The notes: generated by a model not told the origin, from the letters alone. A stretch of DNA of 64,000 bases from Isoetes taiwanensis (GCA_021234155.1 JAJEKV010000071.1:4152483-4216482), one strand, 5' to 3'; numbered from the stretch's first letter, positions 11,440 to 23,838 are shown. Translations and numbers: made by a program.

Positions 11440-12010
11440 TGCTCCTTATCCGATCCTTCAAGTTTCTAACGTGGTCAGCGTAGATCTTTCTCACTTGAAG
11501 TGGCCTCTCTCCTGTCTCATCCTTAGGTGGCAGCATGCAGATGACTAGAAGGTAAATGACACCTTGGACTTATTTATGCTTGTTTATTTCTTCCATCGCT
11601 CTGCTTGGTTTGTCAATCTTTTTCTTTCATTTGCAACCCGGGGCCTTGCCCTTCCCCTTTGTCTTTTTGCTAGTTTCCTGGGGTGCATCTTCTATTGCCG
11701 GTGGCACGGTCTTTCGTTTTTTGGGCTCCTTAGCAGCCACAGTCTGCCTTTGCTTCTTTAGTGGTGGTGGTCACAACAAGAGAATGGGCTTTTAGCGACG
11801 TGGGCCGGCGGCGTCCCGCGACGTGGCGCGCAATTGACGTGACCAGTCCGTCTTTGCGACGTCAGCGTCGCGGGACATCATATCGACGTCCAACCGGCGT
11901 TGGGCGTGACACGCAGCGGCGTCTCACGACCACGTCGCGTCGCGGCGTCACTTTTTGCGACTTGGCGTCTGGCTGGGCGTCTAGTGTACTTTGTTCTTTT
12001 GGAGAACAAG
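11440..12010. other. Spacer right of copy 1, with CGACGT-rich cluster
   Basis: No gene recognised. 11788-11960 is GC-rich and dense in GCGACGT, GACGTC and CGTCGCG words, similar to the clusters at 14046-14098 and 15798-15905. An open frame at 11761-12285 follows this composition and shows no known domain. Confidence 0.4.
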
Positions 12011-13866
12011 GGTGGTCTTCGGCCCGAAAAGTTGGTCCCCGGGTAATGTCGATATTACGAGTCCATTGGAAGAGCCAAATCATGGTTTTGGAGAGGGAAA
12101 TTGCTTCGTCCATCGCCGGGCCTTTAAGAAGAACTTTTGTGGCGGCATGTGAGCTCACGGAAGACTTCGGGCTATTTCATCGTGCACCAACCTTTGCATA
12201 TATCCTAGTGAAATGTTTTCTCATGTCGGCAAGAGGCCCGGCGAGAATGGAGTTTGGATCTGTACTCCCCGTTGTGGCGGTTTGATGTAAAGGCGGCTTT
12301 TACATTAGCAAGACATTCATAAATTAAGTAATTAATGCATAGTAAAATTAAATTCTGATTTTTTGTCGTGAGGCTTCCTCGGTCGCCATTGTCTGAGGCG
12401 ATTTTCAAATTTTCGGACAAGGTTTAGATCAAAGTGTTTGCATTAGTGCGGTCAGGGCGACTGTTGTTGGGCGGCGGTAGCTTTACTGCCCAAGTCAAAC
12501 AAGGCGAGGGACCTTGCAAAGGCCACCTCGTTAGAGGGGAGAGTCCGAACCCCAAGGCGAGCCCCAAAAAAGTTTCAGTGACCTTTTCTGGTAGCTCCCA
12601 GGGGGCGATGCGCTAAAGACCACACTCCGGATCTCGGTTCCCCTATCCGGCCAGTTGAATCCAGCCGTTCAAGGGCCACGGCACCGATAAGGTCCAAAAA
12701 ATCCAACATCCGTGGGAGAACTTTTCAAACCAGCTGGCGTCTGCGTCGGCCGTGTAGAAACCAAAGTGTTTTGTCATTCGGACATTGCGGAGGCTCGGGA
12801 ATGGCGATTCGACTTCGCCACATCGTCCGGGAGACTGAAATTACCCAAGAGACCAAGTTGCACGGTCAATTTTGCAAAAGAAAGAAACACTTACGCCCTA
12901 CGTTGCGGTATTCGATGACCACCTCCTAGGCCAATTGACTACGAAGGTGTGTTGGACATGAGATAGTTTGACGCTTCCTCGAGAAGGGGTGGTCTTAAAG
13001 CCCACGAAACTTGGTCCCCGGGGCAATGTCGGCGTTCAATCCATTGGCGAGCTGAATCACGATTCGAGAGGGAAGTTGCCGTCCGTCGCCGGGGACGCCG
13101 GGATAGGACTTTTTGGGGCAAGCCGCTTCCGGTGGTTTTAGGGTCCGCGTGCTCGGCGTCAACACCCCCTCTACGTCAAGACGCGGCGCAAGATCCTAGT
13201 CGAATCGACAAGGATAGAGCCTCCAAACGTAAACCCTATGAGTTGCGAGGGTTCCAGCGGGGTTTTGCGTTTTGGGTGCCGAAGTTACAGTCTTTTGCAC
13301 TTAGGACTTGGCGATAAGATGCGATTGAGAACGCGAACTCAAGCGCGGGAAGGCGGCGGAATGGAGTTTGGATCGTACTCCTCCAGATTGTGGCGGTTAA
13401 GTAAAGGCGACTTTTGCGGTAGCAAGACATTCATAAATTTGTAATTAATGCATGATGCGGAATTAAATCGATTTTTTGTCGTGAGCTTCCTAAGTCATCG
13501 CCAACATACGAGGCCGAGTTTTCAAAATTTTTAGGACAAGGTTTAGATCAAAGTGTTTGCATTAGAGCGGTCCGGGCGGACTGTTGTTGGGCAGCGGTGA
13601 GAAATGGGCACACTTGCCCAAGTCAAACAAGGCGAGGACCTTGCAAGGCCGCCTCATTAGAGGAGAGTCCGAACCCGGGGAGGCGAGCCCCAAAAAGTTT
13701 CCCGAGGCAGCCTTTCCTGGCAGCGCTTCCCCGGGGGGCCATACGCTAAAGGCCACACTCACGGATCTCGGTTCCCCTATCCGACCGTTGAATCCTTCGT
13801 TCAAGGGCCCTCGTTCGATAAGGGCCAAAAAAATCCAACATCCGTCCGGGAGAACTTATCAAACCG
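12011..13866. repeat. Two direct repeats of roughly 0.7-0.9 kb
   Basis: Units 12011-12732 and 12988-13866 share GGTGGTCTT, TTGGTCCCCGGG, GGAGTTTGGATC, CAAGACATTCATAAATT, GGTTTAGATCAAAGTGTTTG and AAAATCCAACATCCGT in the same order. Divergence is high, with many small indels. No TG..CA ends or primer site were found, so I do not call them LTRs. Confidence 0.7.
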
Positions 13867-14045
13867 CCACCCCAGGCTCAAACATATCCCGCTTACATTC
13901 GTAAGTAGTAGCAATAGAAGATTGGTTAAATCCGGAATGTGATTTTACTGCATATATGGCTCGGGAATGTCCAAATTAGCATAAGGACAAACTTTCATGA
14001 CCATCAGATGAAAAAAAAAGCACCAAAAAATTAAAAAAGTGTTAG

Positions 14046-14165
14046 ACGTCGCTATAACAAAATACGTCGCAGACACGTCGCATGCGACGTTAAACCGTAT
14101 ATACGATTTTGAAATCGTATATCACGATTTTCAAAATACGTTAAGCGATTGACGTCGTTGTACTA
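14046..14165. repeat. CGTCGCATGCGACG palindrome cluster
   Basis: Includes ACGTCGCATGCGACGT, a perfect 16 bp palindrome, and nearby CGTATATACGATTTTG / ATCGTATATCACGATTTTG inverted stretches. The same palindrome reappears at 15798-15905, so the two could be ends of one fold-back element of about 1.8 kb. Confidence 0.5.
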
Positions 14166-14336
14166 CGGTCCGCTGGCCATCTTTTCGGGACCATTCCTAG
14201 GCTTCCTTCTATCGACTATTTTGGGCGATCTTCCATTCGACCTTGAAGCGACTTAAAAAAGCACTCTTTTAAGGTTAGTAGATCATGGTTTTGGATTGAA
14301 TGGTTTTTGGATTGAATGATTTAGTGTAGATTTCAA

Positions 14337-14680
14337 TTTTTTTTTTTCTATCTCTTTCCTTCTTTTTCTTCTTCTTGTTTCTTCATTCTTCTTCTTTTTC
14401 CTTCTTTTCTCATTTCTTTCTTGATTCTTCCCTCATTTCACTCTTGATTCTTCCATTCTTCTATCTTCTTCCATTTCATTCTCTTATTTCTTCCATTCTT
14501 CTCTTTCTTCCCCTAATTTTTTTTTTTTTCTTTCCCCTTCTCTTCTTTCTCCACCCTTCTCTTCTTCTTTGATTCATTCATTTTTTTTTTTTTCTTGTTT
14601 TACTATTTCTTCATCTTTTTTTTTTTTTTTTTTTTTTTTTCTTCTTGATCTTTTTTCGTTGTTCTTATTCTTCTAACTCT
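14337..14680. repeat. Pyrimidine-rich (CTT/T) tract
   Basis: About 340 bp of mainly T and C on the plus strand with T runs of more than 10. Low-complexity; the ORF across it is a by-product. Confidence 0.9.
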
Positions 14681-14807
14681 TTGTTGCTTTCTATTTCGAT
14701 TTGGACCCGTCGGGGATCTTGTTACACACGTCCTTCTTTTGGTAAGTTGATCACACTTGCATTTTATTTTTATAATTTTAAGTAGGTTAAAAAAATTGAT
14801 GGACCGG

Positions 14808-15092
14808 GAGTGGCTTGTTCAAGGGCACGGGTCGGCTCCACCTAGAGTGGGGAGGACCATGTACAGGGTTCAAGTCCACTTCACTACGATCATATATTTT
14901 CCTAGGTTAAGGAGTGGCTTGTTCAAGGGCGGTACGGCTCCACCGAGAGTGGAGAGGGCCCCGCGTGCAGGGTTCAAATCCCTGACCACTTGTTATTTGT
15001 TAGGTTTAAAATAAAATTGTAGTGGCTTGTTCAAGGACGCAGTAGGCTCCACCTCGACAGTGGAGAGGACCGGTGTTGGGTCCATGTCAACT
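14808..15092 (+). repeat. Three tandem tRNA-like (SINE-type) units
   Basis: Units at 14808-14882, 14912-14990 and 15020-15092 each begin AGTGGCTTGTTCAAGG (A-box-like TGGCTTGTTCAAGG). The first two contain GGGTTCAAGTCC or GGGTTCAAATCCC, a good pol III B box; in the third the B box is decayed. Each is preceded by a TAGGTTAA-like stretch. The units do not fold as full tRNA genes, so tRNA-derived SINE heads fit best. Confidence 0.6.
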
Positions 15093-15797
15093 TTTCTTGT
15101 AATTCTTAGGTAGAGGTGGCCAAATCTAGCTTATAACCCTAAAGCCTATGTTAGCCAACTCTGGCTTTTAATCCGACTAATCAGTTTGGAAGGGGCTCAT
15201 TTAGATGATGGGGGAGCCCGAAAAAGAAGGTACATGACCTAGTCATAGTCTTATTTTTATTCTTTTGTTTTGTGTTAATCTATCGATTTATAGAAAAGGC
15301 AAAGAGTGATTGCAAAATTGAAGTCGAATGCCAAAAAATTGGGAGGCGATTAGTCAAAGGTCCCTAAACCACTTAATCTGTCCATAAGGAAGATATCAAG
15401 GTATTTGTTATTTGTTGCCATTCGTTCAATTCGAAATAAGACATTTAACTTGTCATGTTGTATTCCTTGCAATCAGATCACTTTCGAACGTGCAAAGGAT
15501 TCCAAGAAAAAACATCTGCCTCACGGACTGCCAAGGCAACTTCAAGCAAACGAATTCCGTCTCACTTGGGTTCCGGCGGCCGAAAAGGCTTTTTACATAG
15601 ATTCGTAAGTGCTATAAACTCTTAGTTCACATTAACTTTCAATGTCATTGTCTAATATTGGTTGTATTGTTATAGAATTGGCTATATGGGTTTCCCCTAA
15701 TAGGGAACACGTAAAGATAGCCACTACTCGCCTCTTGCCTCTTGTATATGATATTGTAATTAACTATTAAAATTCTTTCCATTTTTTTTTTTTTTCG
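15093..15797. other. Spacer, no gene recognised
   Basis: Short overlapping frames near 15405-15608 show no known motif. A second short T run occurs near 15783. Confidence 0.35.
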
Positions 15798-15905
15798 TAC
15801 ACCACGTCGCACGCGACGTCACGTCGCATGCGACGTCTGAGTCACGTCTGAGTCACGTCTGTGGGACGTCTGGGTCACGTCTGCGACACGTCGCATGCGA
15901 CGCCA
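15798..15905. repeat. CACGTC / CGACGT short-repeat array
   Basis: Two perfect CGTCGCATGCGACG palindromes flank repeated GTCACGTCTG words. It is related to the cluster near 14066. Confidence 0.7.
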
Positions 15906-17126
15906 CGTGCTTCAAGTGGCTCATATGGAACTTGATAATCTCATGTTGCTATGGTAATCGTTTGTTTGTAACAGCCATTTGAGGCTTAGTATTAAGTCAA
16001 TCTTATTGAGCAGTTCTTACAACATGCAGCTATCCTATTGAGTATATTGAAACTGACTAACAATTCTTACAACATCTAACATGATGCATATAGGATTGGA
16101 ATTTTAATTATTTAGCTTTAGACTAGATTTGCCTTGCTATATGACTTGAATATATGATCTCTGCAGTCATCTTCTTTTTGATGCATATAAACTTGGAATT
16201 TTAGTTGTGTACTTTTTTAAAGACTAGATGTGCTTGCAATATCTCTTCCTATTCCAATGCTACAAGAGAGAATGCATCAACGAATGCAATAGAGATTGCT
16301 ATTCCTATGAGAGTGAGGATTTGCATGCCTGTTTTGCACATTGCTCAAAGTGCATAACAATTGTGTAGCAATTTTATAACTTTTGTGGTAATGCAAAAGT
16401 TACTACATAATCCACTACATTATATCTTTTCTATTCTTGGACAAAAATCGTTGCATTTATATTTATTCAAATCTATGTCATTCATGTTGTTTTGAAGATA
16501 CATAATTGCTCCCACCCATGTTGCTCCATGTCTACGAGTATCAAGTTGTTTTAAAGACACATGATTGCGATAAAAGATCCCACCATGTTCCTCCATGTCT
16601 ACAATTACCAAAATAAGCGGTGTCACGATATATTGCAATAAACAATGTCGCCATAGTACGCTACATTCAATGATGAGAGACAATACTTTCTTTAAAGACA
16701 TCTATGAAGATATAAACTGCAAGAATGAAAGGCTTCATTATAATGTTCAATCTAAGGTCTTAGCTAGAGAGAGCATTGTACCGAATGTTGCGGCTAAACT
16801 TACCATAAAATCGTCAAGATAGAAGTACCAATACAATGGGAATATCCATACTTGAACGTCCATAATGGAACAGCTATCAAATATGCAACTTCCTATCCAT
16901 AATCAATTGGAGATGGCAAGCTTGACAAATCAATAAAACAATAGGCTAGCAAAAATCTAAGAACAAAAGACAATGCAGTGTACATTCTATGCCATGATCT
17001 CAAAGATTCAATTCATAATTTTAGAGATAGTGGTTTTGTATCTTTATCAATAAATTCTCAAGCCCCTTGCCCTTGGGGGGCATATTGTTTATTCTAGCTG
17101 AAGATGAAACAACAAGCTCTTTAAAT
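15906..17126. other. AT-rich spacer, probably the body of a Helitron
   Basis: No coding evidence. Two related stretches at about 16480-16540 and 16545-16600 (TTGTTTTxAAGAxACAT..TGCTCCATGTCTAC) form a small direct repeat. The Helitron 3' end at 17164 implies that some of this belongs to that element, but I could not place the 5' TC end. Confidence 0.35.
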
Positions 17127-17136
17127 TGTTACTAAA

Positions 17137-17164
17137 GCCCGGCAACGCCGGGCTATGTTACTAG
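17137..17164 (+). mobile_element. Helitron 3' terminus
   Basis: A perfect GCCCGGC-AAC-GCCGGGC hairpin, seven bases, then CTAG followed by T. This is the clearest Helitron 3' end in the window. The hairpin core matches the ends at 9108 and 31315, so it belongs to a related family. Confidence 0.7.
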
Positions 17165-17878
17165 TTAGAAAATATGTCTAAAATGGCAAGGTTTCAAGTT
17201 TTTTTGTTCTTCTTATTCTATTGTGTGTAGGTCAAAGAGGAGCATTGGAGACTGGCAAGGTTTTAGTACTCGAATCTTTGACGGCAGATCAAAGTATGGC
17301 AACAGGGTGGATTTAGGAAGGGTTAATATGCGAAATTGAGTAGTCCCTCAAAAGTAGCCTATGGATTTTGGCATTCATAGCATTTGTAGCGGCAACAATG
17401 TATTTTAGAATCTTAGAGTGTGCTTTCTTAGATACATCAAATGGAGGGTATGCATGGATTTTGAACTAGGTAGGTGAACTTGCATAGGATGCATTTCAAG
17501 TTCATGTGTTGCTTGTTCTAAGATGGTGCATGTTAAATTTTGTGGCATCTTATTTTTAAACAAATAAATTCCTCACATATATTGGGGTCATTAAAACAGA
17601 TACACGTATATACTACTACTACGCGCTATCAACGAACTATGAGCAATTCATGTCATACTTGCCACCATAATATACCATCGTACGGTGCATTGTTCTTTCA
17701 TTGCCTCAATCAGTTTGAAGAACACACAACAATTAGCAAGTACTTCAACAGGCTACAAATTCTTGAGAGTCTGGTATACATTTGAAGGAATACTTTGTGA
17801 ACAGACTATGCAAATATTCTAGAATAACAGGAATAAGGTTGTATTGGCTCACCAAAAGTGGGCATCACCTGTAAATGA
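17165..17878. other. Spacer between Helitron end and copy 2
   Basis: AT-rich with no convincing gene. It precedes the first base of detectable copy 1/copy 2 homology. Since the window begins at the matching base of copy 1, it may also belong to the duplicated unit. Confidence 0.4.
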
Positions 17879-18119
17879 AAATGCCAGCATCATTTGACAG
17901 CCAACAATGTCATAAAACTGAACTGCAATATTTCCACTACTTTAAAATGAGCCTAAAGCCATGTTGACAAATAATCTCAGTGGGTTCTTCATTTCTAACA
18001 TGGACTTGTATGCATAGTTGTCTCTACCATCATTCAAATTGAATCTCTTAGATTTCCACAACTATACTTCAGAGCATTATACCTGTGTAATAGACCAGCC
18101 TGGAAACTTAGAACAGCTG

Positions 18120-18279
18120 GATAATGCAGAAGACCTGATTAACAGCATGCCATTTCAACCTGATGCAGCTTTATAAATAGCATTGCCTGTTGCATGCAAA
18201 ACCTATGCAGACGTGAAACGAGGAGAGCATGTTGCAGACCCTCTTTTCAGATTGAAGCCTGATGATGTTGGCGAAGTCT
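18120..18279 (+). pseudogene. Decayed PPR E-motif fragment (copy 2)
   Basis: Counterpart of 242-400. The ADVKRGEHV part stays in frame here, while copy 1 has lost one base. The TAA in place of Trp is shared. Confidence 0.65.
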
Positions 18280-18833
18280 CTAAATTACTTCTTTTGCTAA
18301 ATTAACTGCAGTGAAAGGCACACAATGCATGCAGATTTGCTATAATGGTATTATCATTTGGATCTGTGACAAGATAAAATCGCTAGAGTTCATTTACAAC
18401 CATGACAATTGTGCAGAGGGAGGCAAAGATTTGATGTAAGTGTTCAATCTGACCAGGGTGGTTGATTATTGAACTTGATTTACAGTAGAATTTTGCTGGA
18501 GCTAGCATCAACAACAAATTACCTCCACATGGTTACTTTTGTCTTCTATTGAAACAAAATGTTTTGGTAGATCCAACATTATTTGTCTGTCTCTGCTGCC
18601 TTTTACATGTATATAGGCATTTCTAAGCACTTTCAAATGAGGTCTTCTGTTTTTAGTTCTGCAACTTATTGTTTAACAATCTATTGTCATACTTCTAGCT
18701 GACCATATGGGCTCCTTTACTGTCGAAAGGCGATCCTGGATACTGGCAATCTGTGTATGCGAGGTGTTATTCTTGCCTCATTCTCCATGATTTTGAGACG
18801 AATTAATTCTTAACACTTCTCCTATCTGCCAGG

Positions 18834-20628
18834 ATGGTAGGATCCTTAGCATGTGTAGAAAATACTGGGGAATTCATTGAGAATGGAGAAGGACTTCAAG
18901 CTGTTGAAATCATGGAAAAGCAAGGGACATCAATATCTAGGGACATAGCATATTGCCTTCTAAAGAAGTGCTTTGAAAAGAAGGATCCTGGAGCTGGTAG
19001 GCAGGTAGAGTCACTTGTACTTCGTGGTGGCCTTGATTCAATTGCCATTTTAGGTGGCCATCTTATACGTCTGTTTGCCTACTGCGGGAGCCTTTGGGAA
19101 GCAAATCGAGTATTACGTGGACTATTATCTCAGCAAATGCAAACCTTGGAGATGGCAGGGGAGCCCTTGAATTATTTGACAGAATGCAGCCATCATTTAT
19201 GAACTGCAATAAACATGTTTACATTGCTCTTCTTAAAGCATGTGCCATGAGAGAAGCTATTGAGCAAGGCAGGTTGCTCCATTACCAGATTATAAGAAGG
19301 GCACTTGAGGATGATGTTTTTGTTGGCAATACTCTTCTTGATACGTACGCAAAATGCAAGAGCTTAGGTGAGGCACGAAAAGTATTTGATGATTTGCAAA
19401 ATCGAAGTTTAGTTTCCTGGGTGGCAATGATTGGAGGATATGCCCAGCATGGATATTTAGTTCTTGCTTTGGAGCTTTTTGAGAAAATGCAAGAAGAGGG
19501 CATAAAGCCAGAGAGAGTTGCATATCTGAATGCCTTAAAAGCATGTGCAAATCTTGGAGCTATGGATTAAGCTAAGCAGATACATCATCAAATTATCGAG
19601 TATGGCCTCATAGAAGACGTGCTGATTGGGAGTGCACTTGTGGACATGTACGTCAAATGTGTAAATTTGGAAGAAGCTCGCAAGGTGTTTCATCTTTGCT
19701 GAATAGAAATGTGGTATCATGGGCTGCAATGATTGCAGGGTATGCCAATCAGGGTGATAGTGATCTAGCTGGGCAGTGCTTTGATGAGATGCAAAGAGAA
19801 GGGATCAAGCCAGATGATGTTATTTTTTCAAGCATGTTGGCTGCCTGTAGTCATGCAGGCCGGGTGGATGACGGCCATTAATATTTCAAATCTATGAAAG
19901 AAGCTCATAATATTACTGCAGATATAACTCAGTATACCTGCATGATTGATTTTTTTGGTCGTGCAGGGCTGCTGGTTGAAGCAGAACAATTACTTCAAAG
20001 TATGAAAGCTGACATCATTGGATGGAAAACCTTACTCACCGCATGCAGAACATATGGTAATGTAACTATAGGGAAGCGATCTTTTGATAAAGTTGTCCAG
20101 TTGGATGCCCATGATGCTGCTGCCTATGTACTCATGTCAAACATCTATTCTGATGCCCAGATGTGGAATGAGGTTTCAAGAATAGAAGAGCAGAGAAAAT
20201 GTATTGGTGCATGGAAGAAGGCAGCAAAAGCATGGATTGAGATCAATGGGAAGGTGCATGAGTTTATTGTTGGAGATAAAAGCCACCCCCAAAGTGATGA
20301 AATTCATACCTTGTTGAAGAGATTGCATAAGCATATGAAGGATGAAGGTTACGTGCCAGAGCTTGGTTTAGTGTTTCAGACAATGTCTGAAGAAGGCAAA
20401 GAAGATGTCTTGTGTGGACATTGTGAAAAATTGGCCATAGCTTTTGGACTTCTCAGTTCACCTCAAGGCGCAGTAATCAGGATCACAAAGAATCTTCGTG
20501 TATGCACTGATTGCCACAATGCTGGTAAAATTGTGTCTAAGATGAAGAAGAGGGAGATTGTAATCAGAGATGTCTATCGCATTCACCATTTCAATAATGG
20601 AGCATGTTCCTATGGGGATTACATTTGA
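18834..20628 (+). pseudogene. PPR-DYW protein pseudogene (copy 2)
   Basis: Same gene as 945-2769. The frame through LLDTYAKCKSLGEARKVF is intact here where copy 1 is broken. Copy 2 instead has a loss of about 35 bases near 19115 and a CAA-to-TAA change at 19567-19569. The frameshift near 19700 and the TAA near 19880 are shared with copy 1. The DYW part keeps HCEKLAIAFGL and CTDCH and ends CSYGDYI. Each copy therefore gained private lesions after duplication on top of an already dead ancestor. Confidence 0.9.
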
Positions 20629-20649
20629 GTGTGGACATCTTTCTTGATC

Positions 20650-20890
20650 AATGTCTACCTCAAGGCTTTTGGACTTCTTAGTTCACCTCAAGACACAGTA
20701 ATGAAGGATTTATCAATGCCATAGCCGTTTCACCTCAAGGCACAGTAATCAAGAGGAGGAATCTTGGGTATTCAGTGACTGCCACAATGCTGGTAAGATT
20801 ATGTCTAAAATGGAGAAGACGAAGACTGTAATCAGGGAGCCAAACTGCATTCACCACCATTTAAACAATGGGGCATGATTTGGTAGGGAT
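20650..20890 (+). pseudogene. Second decayed DYW C-terminus (copy 2)
   Basis: Counterpart of 2790-3030 with nearly the same sequence and the same GRDY ending. Confidence 0.75.
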
Positions 20891-21382
20891 TATGATCATA
20901 TGTCTCTAAAACTACCTCTTAGAATGAGTGAAGGTAATGATAACTACTGATTTCACCATTTTAATACCGTATGTTTGTGGAATTCCAAAACTGAGTGGAG
21001 AACTTCCAATATTCAACATGGGACAGGCTTGTTATATCAAAGTTGAGTGTGGTCATTTTGGGGATTCCAGTATGCCTTGATTCTTTGATCTGGATATGGC
21101 CTGTCGTTCATTGTACTTGCAGCTGGTCGTTCCTTCTTTTAGGTCTTTGATTACAGAATTCTGATCGCGATTTTGCTGTACTATAAACACAAAGCAAAGA
21201 TGTAAATAACAGTAACACTGACTTGAAAATAAGATTGGCACCAATGGGGCTTCTCACTTGGCCAGGGCTCTAAATAGCTCCACTTGTTTATTGACTACTA
21301 TGGGAATCCGAGGAAACCCTATTGATGAAGCCGGTGGGTGTTCTTAGCCTTGTCCATGCTTGCCATAACATAAAGCAGTTAA

Positions 21383-21760
21383 GGCCCCATCCCCATTAGC
21401 CCAAAAATTCGAGGCACCTTTGCCATGTGGCGAACCCGGTTCTTCAATTTACGTTCCTATTGCTTTTTTTTTTCTGAACTTGGTTGACGTGGCCGGGTTA
21501 CCTTCCCTTTTTCCAGAAGTGATCGAACACTTCTGAGTTCCCCATTTGCGAACCCGGTTTATCGTTTTGTGAAGGGCAGATTGTCGTTTTGCGAATCCGT
21601 TTTGTCGTTTTGCGAACCCAGACCGTTTCTTTCCGCCATGTGGCGAAATTAAATTTAAGTTCAATGAGAATAGTAGGCGGTCGAAAAAAAATTGCCGCCC
21701 TTAATTTGCTGACGTGGTTGAGTTAGGAAAATGAGTTCGGACGTTAATGGGAATGAGCCC
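21383..21760. mobile_element. MITE, PIF/Harbinger-like, 378 bp
   Basis: Flanked by TAA on both sides (21380-21382 and 21761-21763). Terminal inverted repeats GGCCCCATCCCCATTA and TAATGGGAATGAGCCC match at 14 of the first 18 positions. No ORF. The matching site in copy 1 has a single TTAA and no insert, so the element arrived after the duplication. A 3 bp TWA target and GGC/GGG ends fit PIF/Harbinger. Confidence 0.85.
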
Positions 21761-21866
21761 TAATCTCGGTGATTATATTCAAGCAACAAGCAAACCTGTA
21801 TTGGAAAGTTTAGTCGACCTTATTAAATATATGCATTGTGAGCTCCAAACTCTGAGCATCGCTTCA

Positions 21867-22073
21867 TGTTAGAATATAGGTTATATGATCATATAGATCA
21901 AGATAGATGACATGGCAAGTGCCATGTGTACACGCCAATGTGGCAGTCCTAGTCATGAAGAGAGTCACGACTTTAGATGAATAGACGTGTCCCATCCAAC
22001 ATATTTGTATATGCTACGTTGGGGGCTATTCCCAATCTAGTCCAATCTATTCCAGCATTCTATATATTTATCA
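21867..22073 (+). repeat. 5' LTR of LEA-carrying element
   Basis: 207 bp, begins TGTTAG and ends ATCA. Directly preceded by CTTCA and followed by the primer-binding site. Confidence 0.93.
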
Positions 22074-22086
22074 TGGTATCAGAGCC
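22074..22086 (+). promoter_or_regulatory. tRNA-iMet primer-binding site
   Basis: TGGTATCAGAGCC directly after the 5' LTR, complementary to the 3' end of initiator tRNA-Met as in many plant copia and gypsy elements. Confidence 0.9.
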
Positions 22087-22123
22087 ACCGTGCTCTTAAT
22101 TTGAATCCTGGGAGAAGAAAGCT

Positions 22124-23058
22124 ATGAAGGACCAAGTAGGGGAGCCTCCTCCCGAAATGAAGAGTTCCAGAAAGAATAAACGGTTTCTATTGAAGATGCG
22201 ATTAAGGAAAAGCTTTAAGGTATTCACCTCAAAAGCTAAAACTGTAATAACCGCCTGTTTCTCTATTACGGCATCTTTTCTTCAAGAAGAACAGGTACTG
22301 GCACGAAAATTTGTTGAAGATTATGATGCCGTCAAGTACCCACCCTATCAAGAAACTAATTCGTTGGAGACATTAGGGATTGTCAGGGCTCTTATAAATT
22401 ATGGCAAGACTCTGAAGACCCAGGGAGGCACGTTGCTGCAGATGCCTCACTCCATTATGCAGATGCCATGGAAGAGGTTGTAGAAGAAGTGGAAGCCAAA
22501 TCTGGCTTGGAAGGAGTTGGTTCTTTGCAAATTGCAGATGAAGGCCTGAAGAATACTCTAGAAGACACAATTGATGTCAAAATTTATGTCAGAGCAGAAA
22601 TTAAAGGAGATGTATCCGATTTTAAAACCCAAGCCGATGTTATTGGGGCTGCTGGAAGTGCCGTTGATGGATTACAGAAGGCTGTTGAAGACCAAGCACA
22701 AGGCCAAAGAAAAGCTGGAGATTTAACTCAGGGTGCAAAAGCAATGGGAGAAGGTGCAAGAGATAAAACTGCTCAATTCTCAGAGAGTGCAAAGGATAAG
22801 GCTGGCCAAGCAAAAGAAAGTGCAGAGCATAAGGCTGAAGGTGCGAAGCACAGAACAGGTGAAGCTGCAGATGCTGCTAGACAAAAAGGCCCAGAAAGTA
22901 GAGAAATTGCAGCCAAGGAGAATACTGAAGCAGCCAAGGAGAATGTGAAAGGAAAGGCCTCATATATGATGCAGATGGATCTGAAGTCAAGAACAGATGG
23001 AACTAAAGAATCGGTGAAGATGCCCAAAATTTTTAAAAAGAAAAGAAGATGCCGTTAG
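22124..23058 (+). pseudogene. LEA-like (group 3 / LEA_4-type) coding sequence inside the retrotransposon
   Basis: Two overlapping frames (22124-22483 and 22468-23058) join through a one-base shift near 22430. The second has 11-residue-type repeats rich in Ala, Lys, Glu and Gln: KDKAGQAKESAEHKAEGAKH and TGEAADAARQKG near 22795-22900. Such amphipathic repeats typify late-embryogenesis-abundant group 3 proteins, which protect cells during desiccation. The N-terminal part (KVFTSKAKTVITACFS) is not recognised. It lies directly behind the primer site where gag would be. It is probably host sequence picked up by the element, though an odd Lys/Ala-rich gag remains possible. Confidence 0.65.
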
Positions 23059-23838
23059 AAGACATCTCATTGTCTCTGATAAAGATCAGTCAAAACCTGT
23101 GGGAAGGGCATTCAAGATGTTGCATCGCGAATACCAAGCAAGAGATTGTCAATGGAAAAATCTTTGAAATAGCCATTGTTCAAGCAGCTTGAACCTGTAA
23201 ATGCAAAACCTGATATTGCAAGAAGATGCTGCGGGTTTGGAATGACAGGAAATGAATCAAGCTCCCTCACCAAAGATTCTGCCACCGTATTGGGTTCCCT
23301 AAGGGCTAAGAACTTGGGGTGATAACGAGCTGAAGGCATCTGAACCTATTAACAAAAACCCTACATATTTGCTAGAGGGCCTTCCTTCAATGGGTCAAAA
23401 TGAGGAGCATAAATAACAAAGAATGGCAGAACGTTTGGCCATCGAAAGTGAATGATCCAAGAATCAGGAAAAAATGAGGGGCTTGAAATTTCGCCCCTAA
23501 AGCGGACCCGGATTATCAGGAGAGAATGAAAAACGAGAATCCTTTCTTCACCCGATTGCAGCTCTGGTCGCTCCCGAATCTTGGCCCGGATGTAAGGCTG
23601 CGAGATTGATCTGTAAATTTGTGAGGTTAATCGATTCGCCCCCCGGCAGAGTCCCCAGGAAAACAACGGTGATAGAAAATTGGGGCAAATTTCAAGCCCC
23701 TTTTTTCATCGAAAAATTTTTAGATCAACATAAAATTTTCTGAGGAAAGGGCTTCGTGCAGACCCAGGTACGACCCCGCAAAACTCACTTGGCGGCGCCG
23801 CCCATTACTCCAAAGAATTATTTTATAATGTCATTTCG

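Noticed and set aside
11761-12285. 174-residue GC-rich ORF
   Set aside because: Arg/Thr-rich by composition of the CGACGT cluster; no homology recognised and it runs into a repeat.
12011-13866. Direct repeats as LTRs
   Set aside because: No TG..CA ends, primer site, polypurine tract or target duplication was found.
14912-14990. A functional tRNA gene
   Set aside because: A and B boxes are present but the arms do not pair into a cloverleaf.
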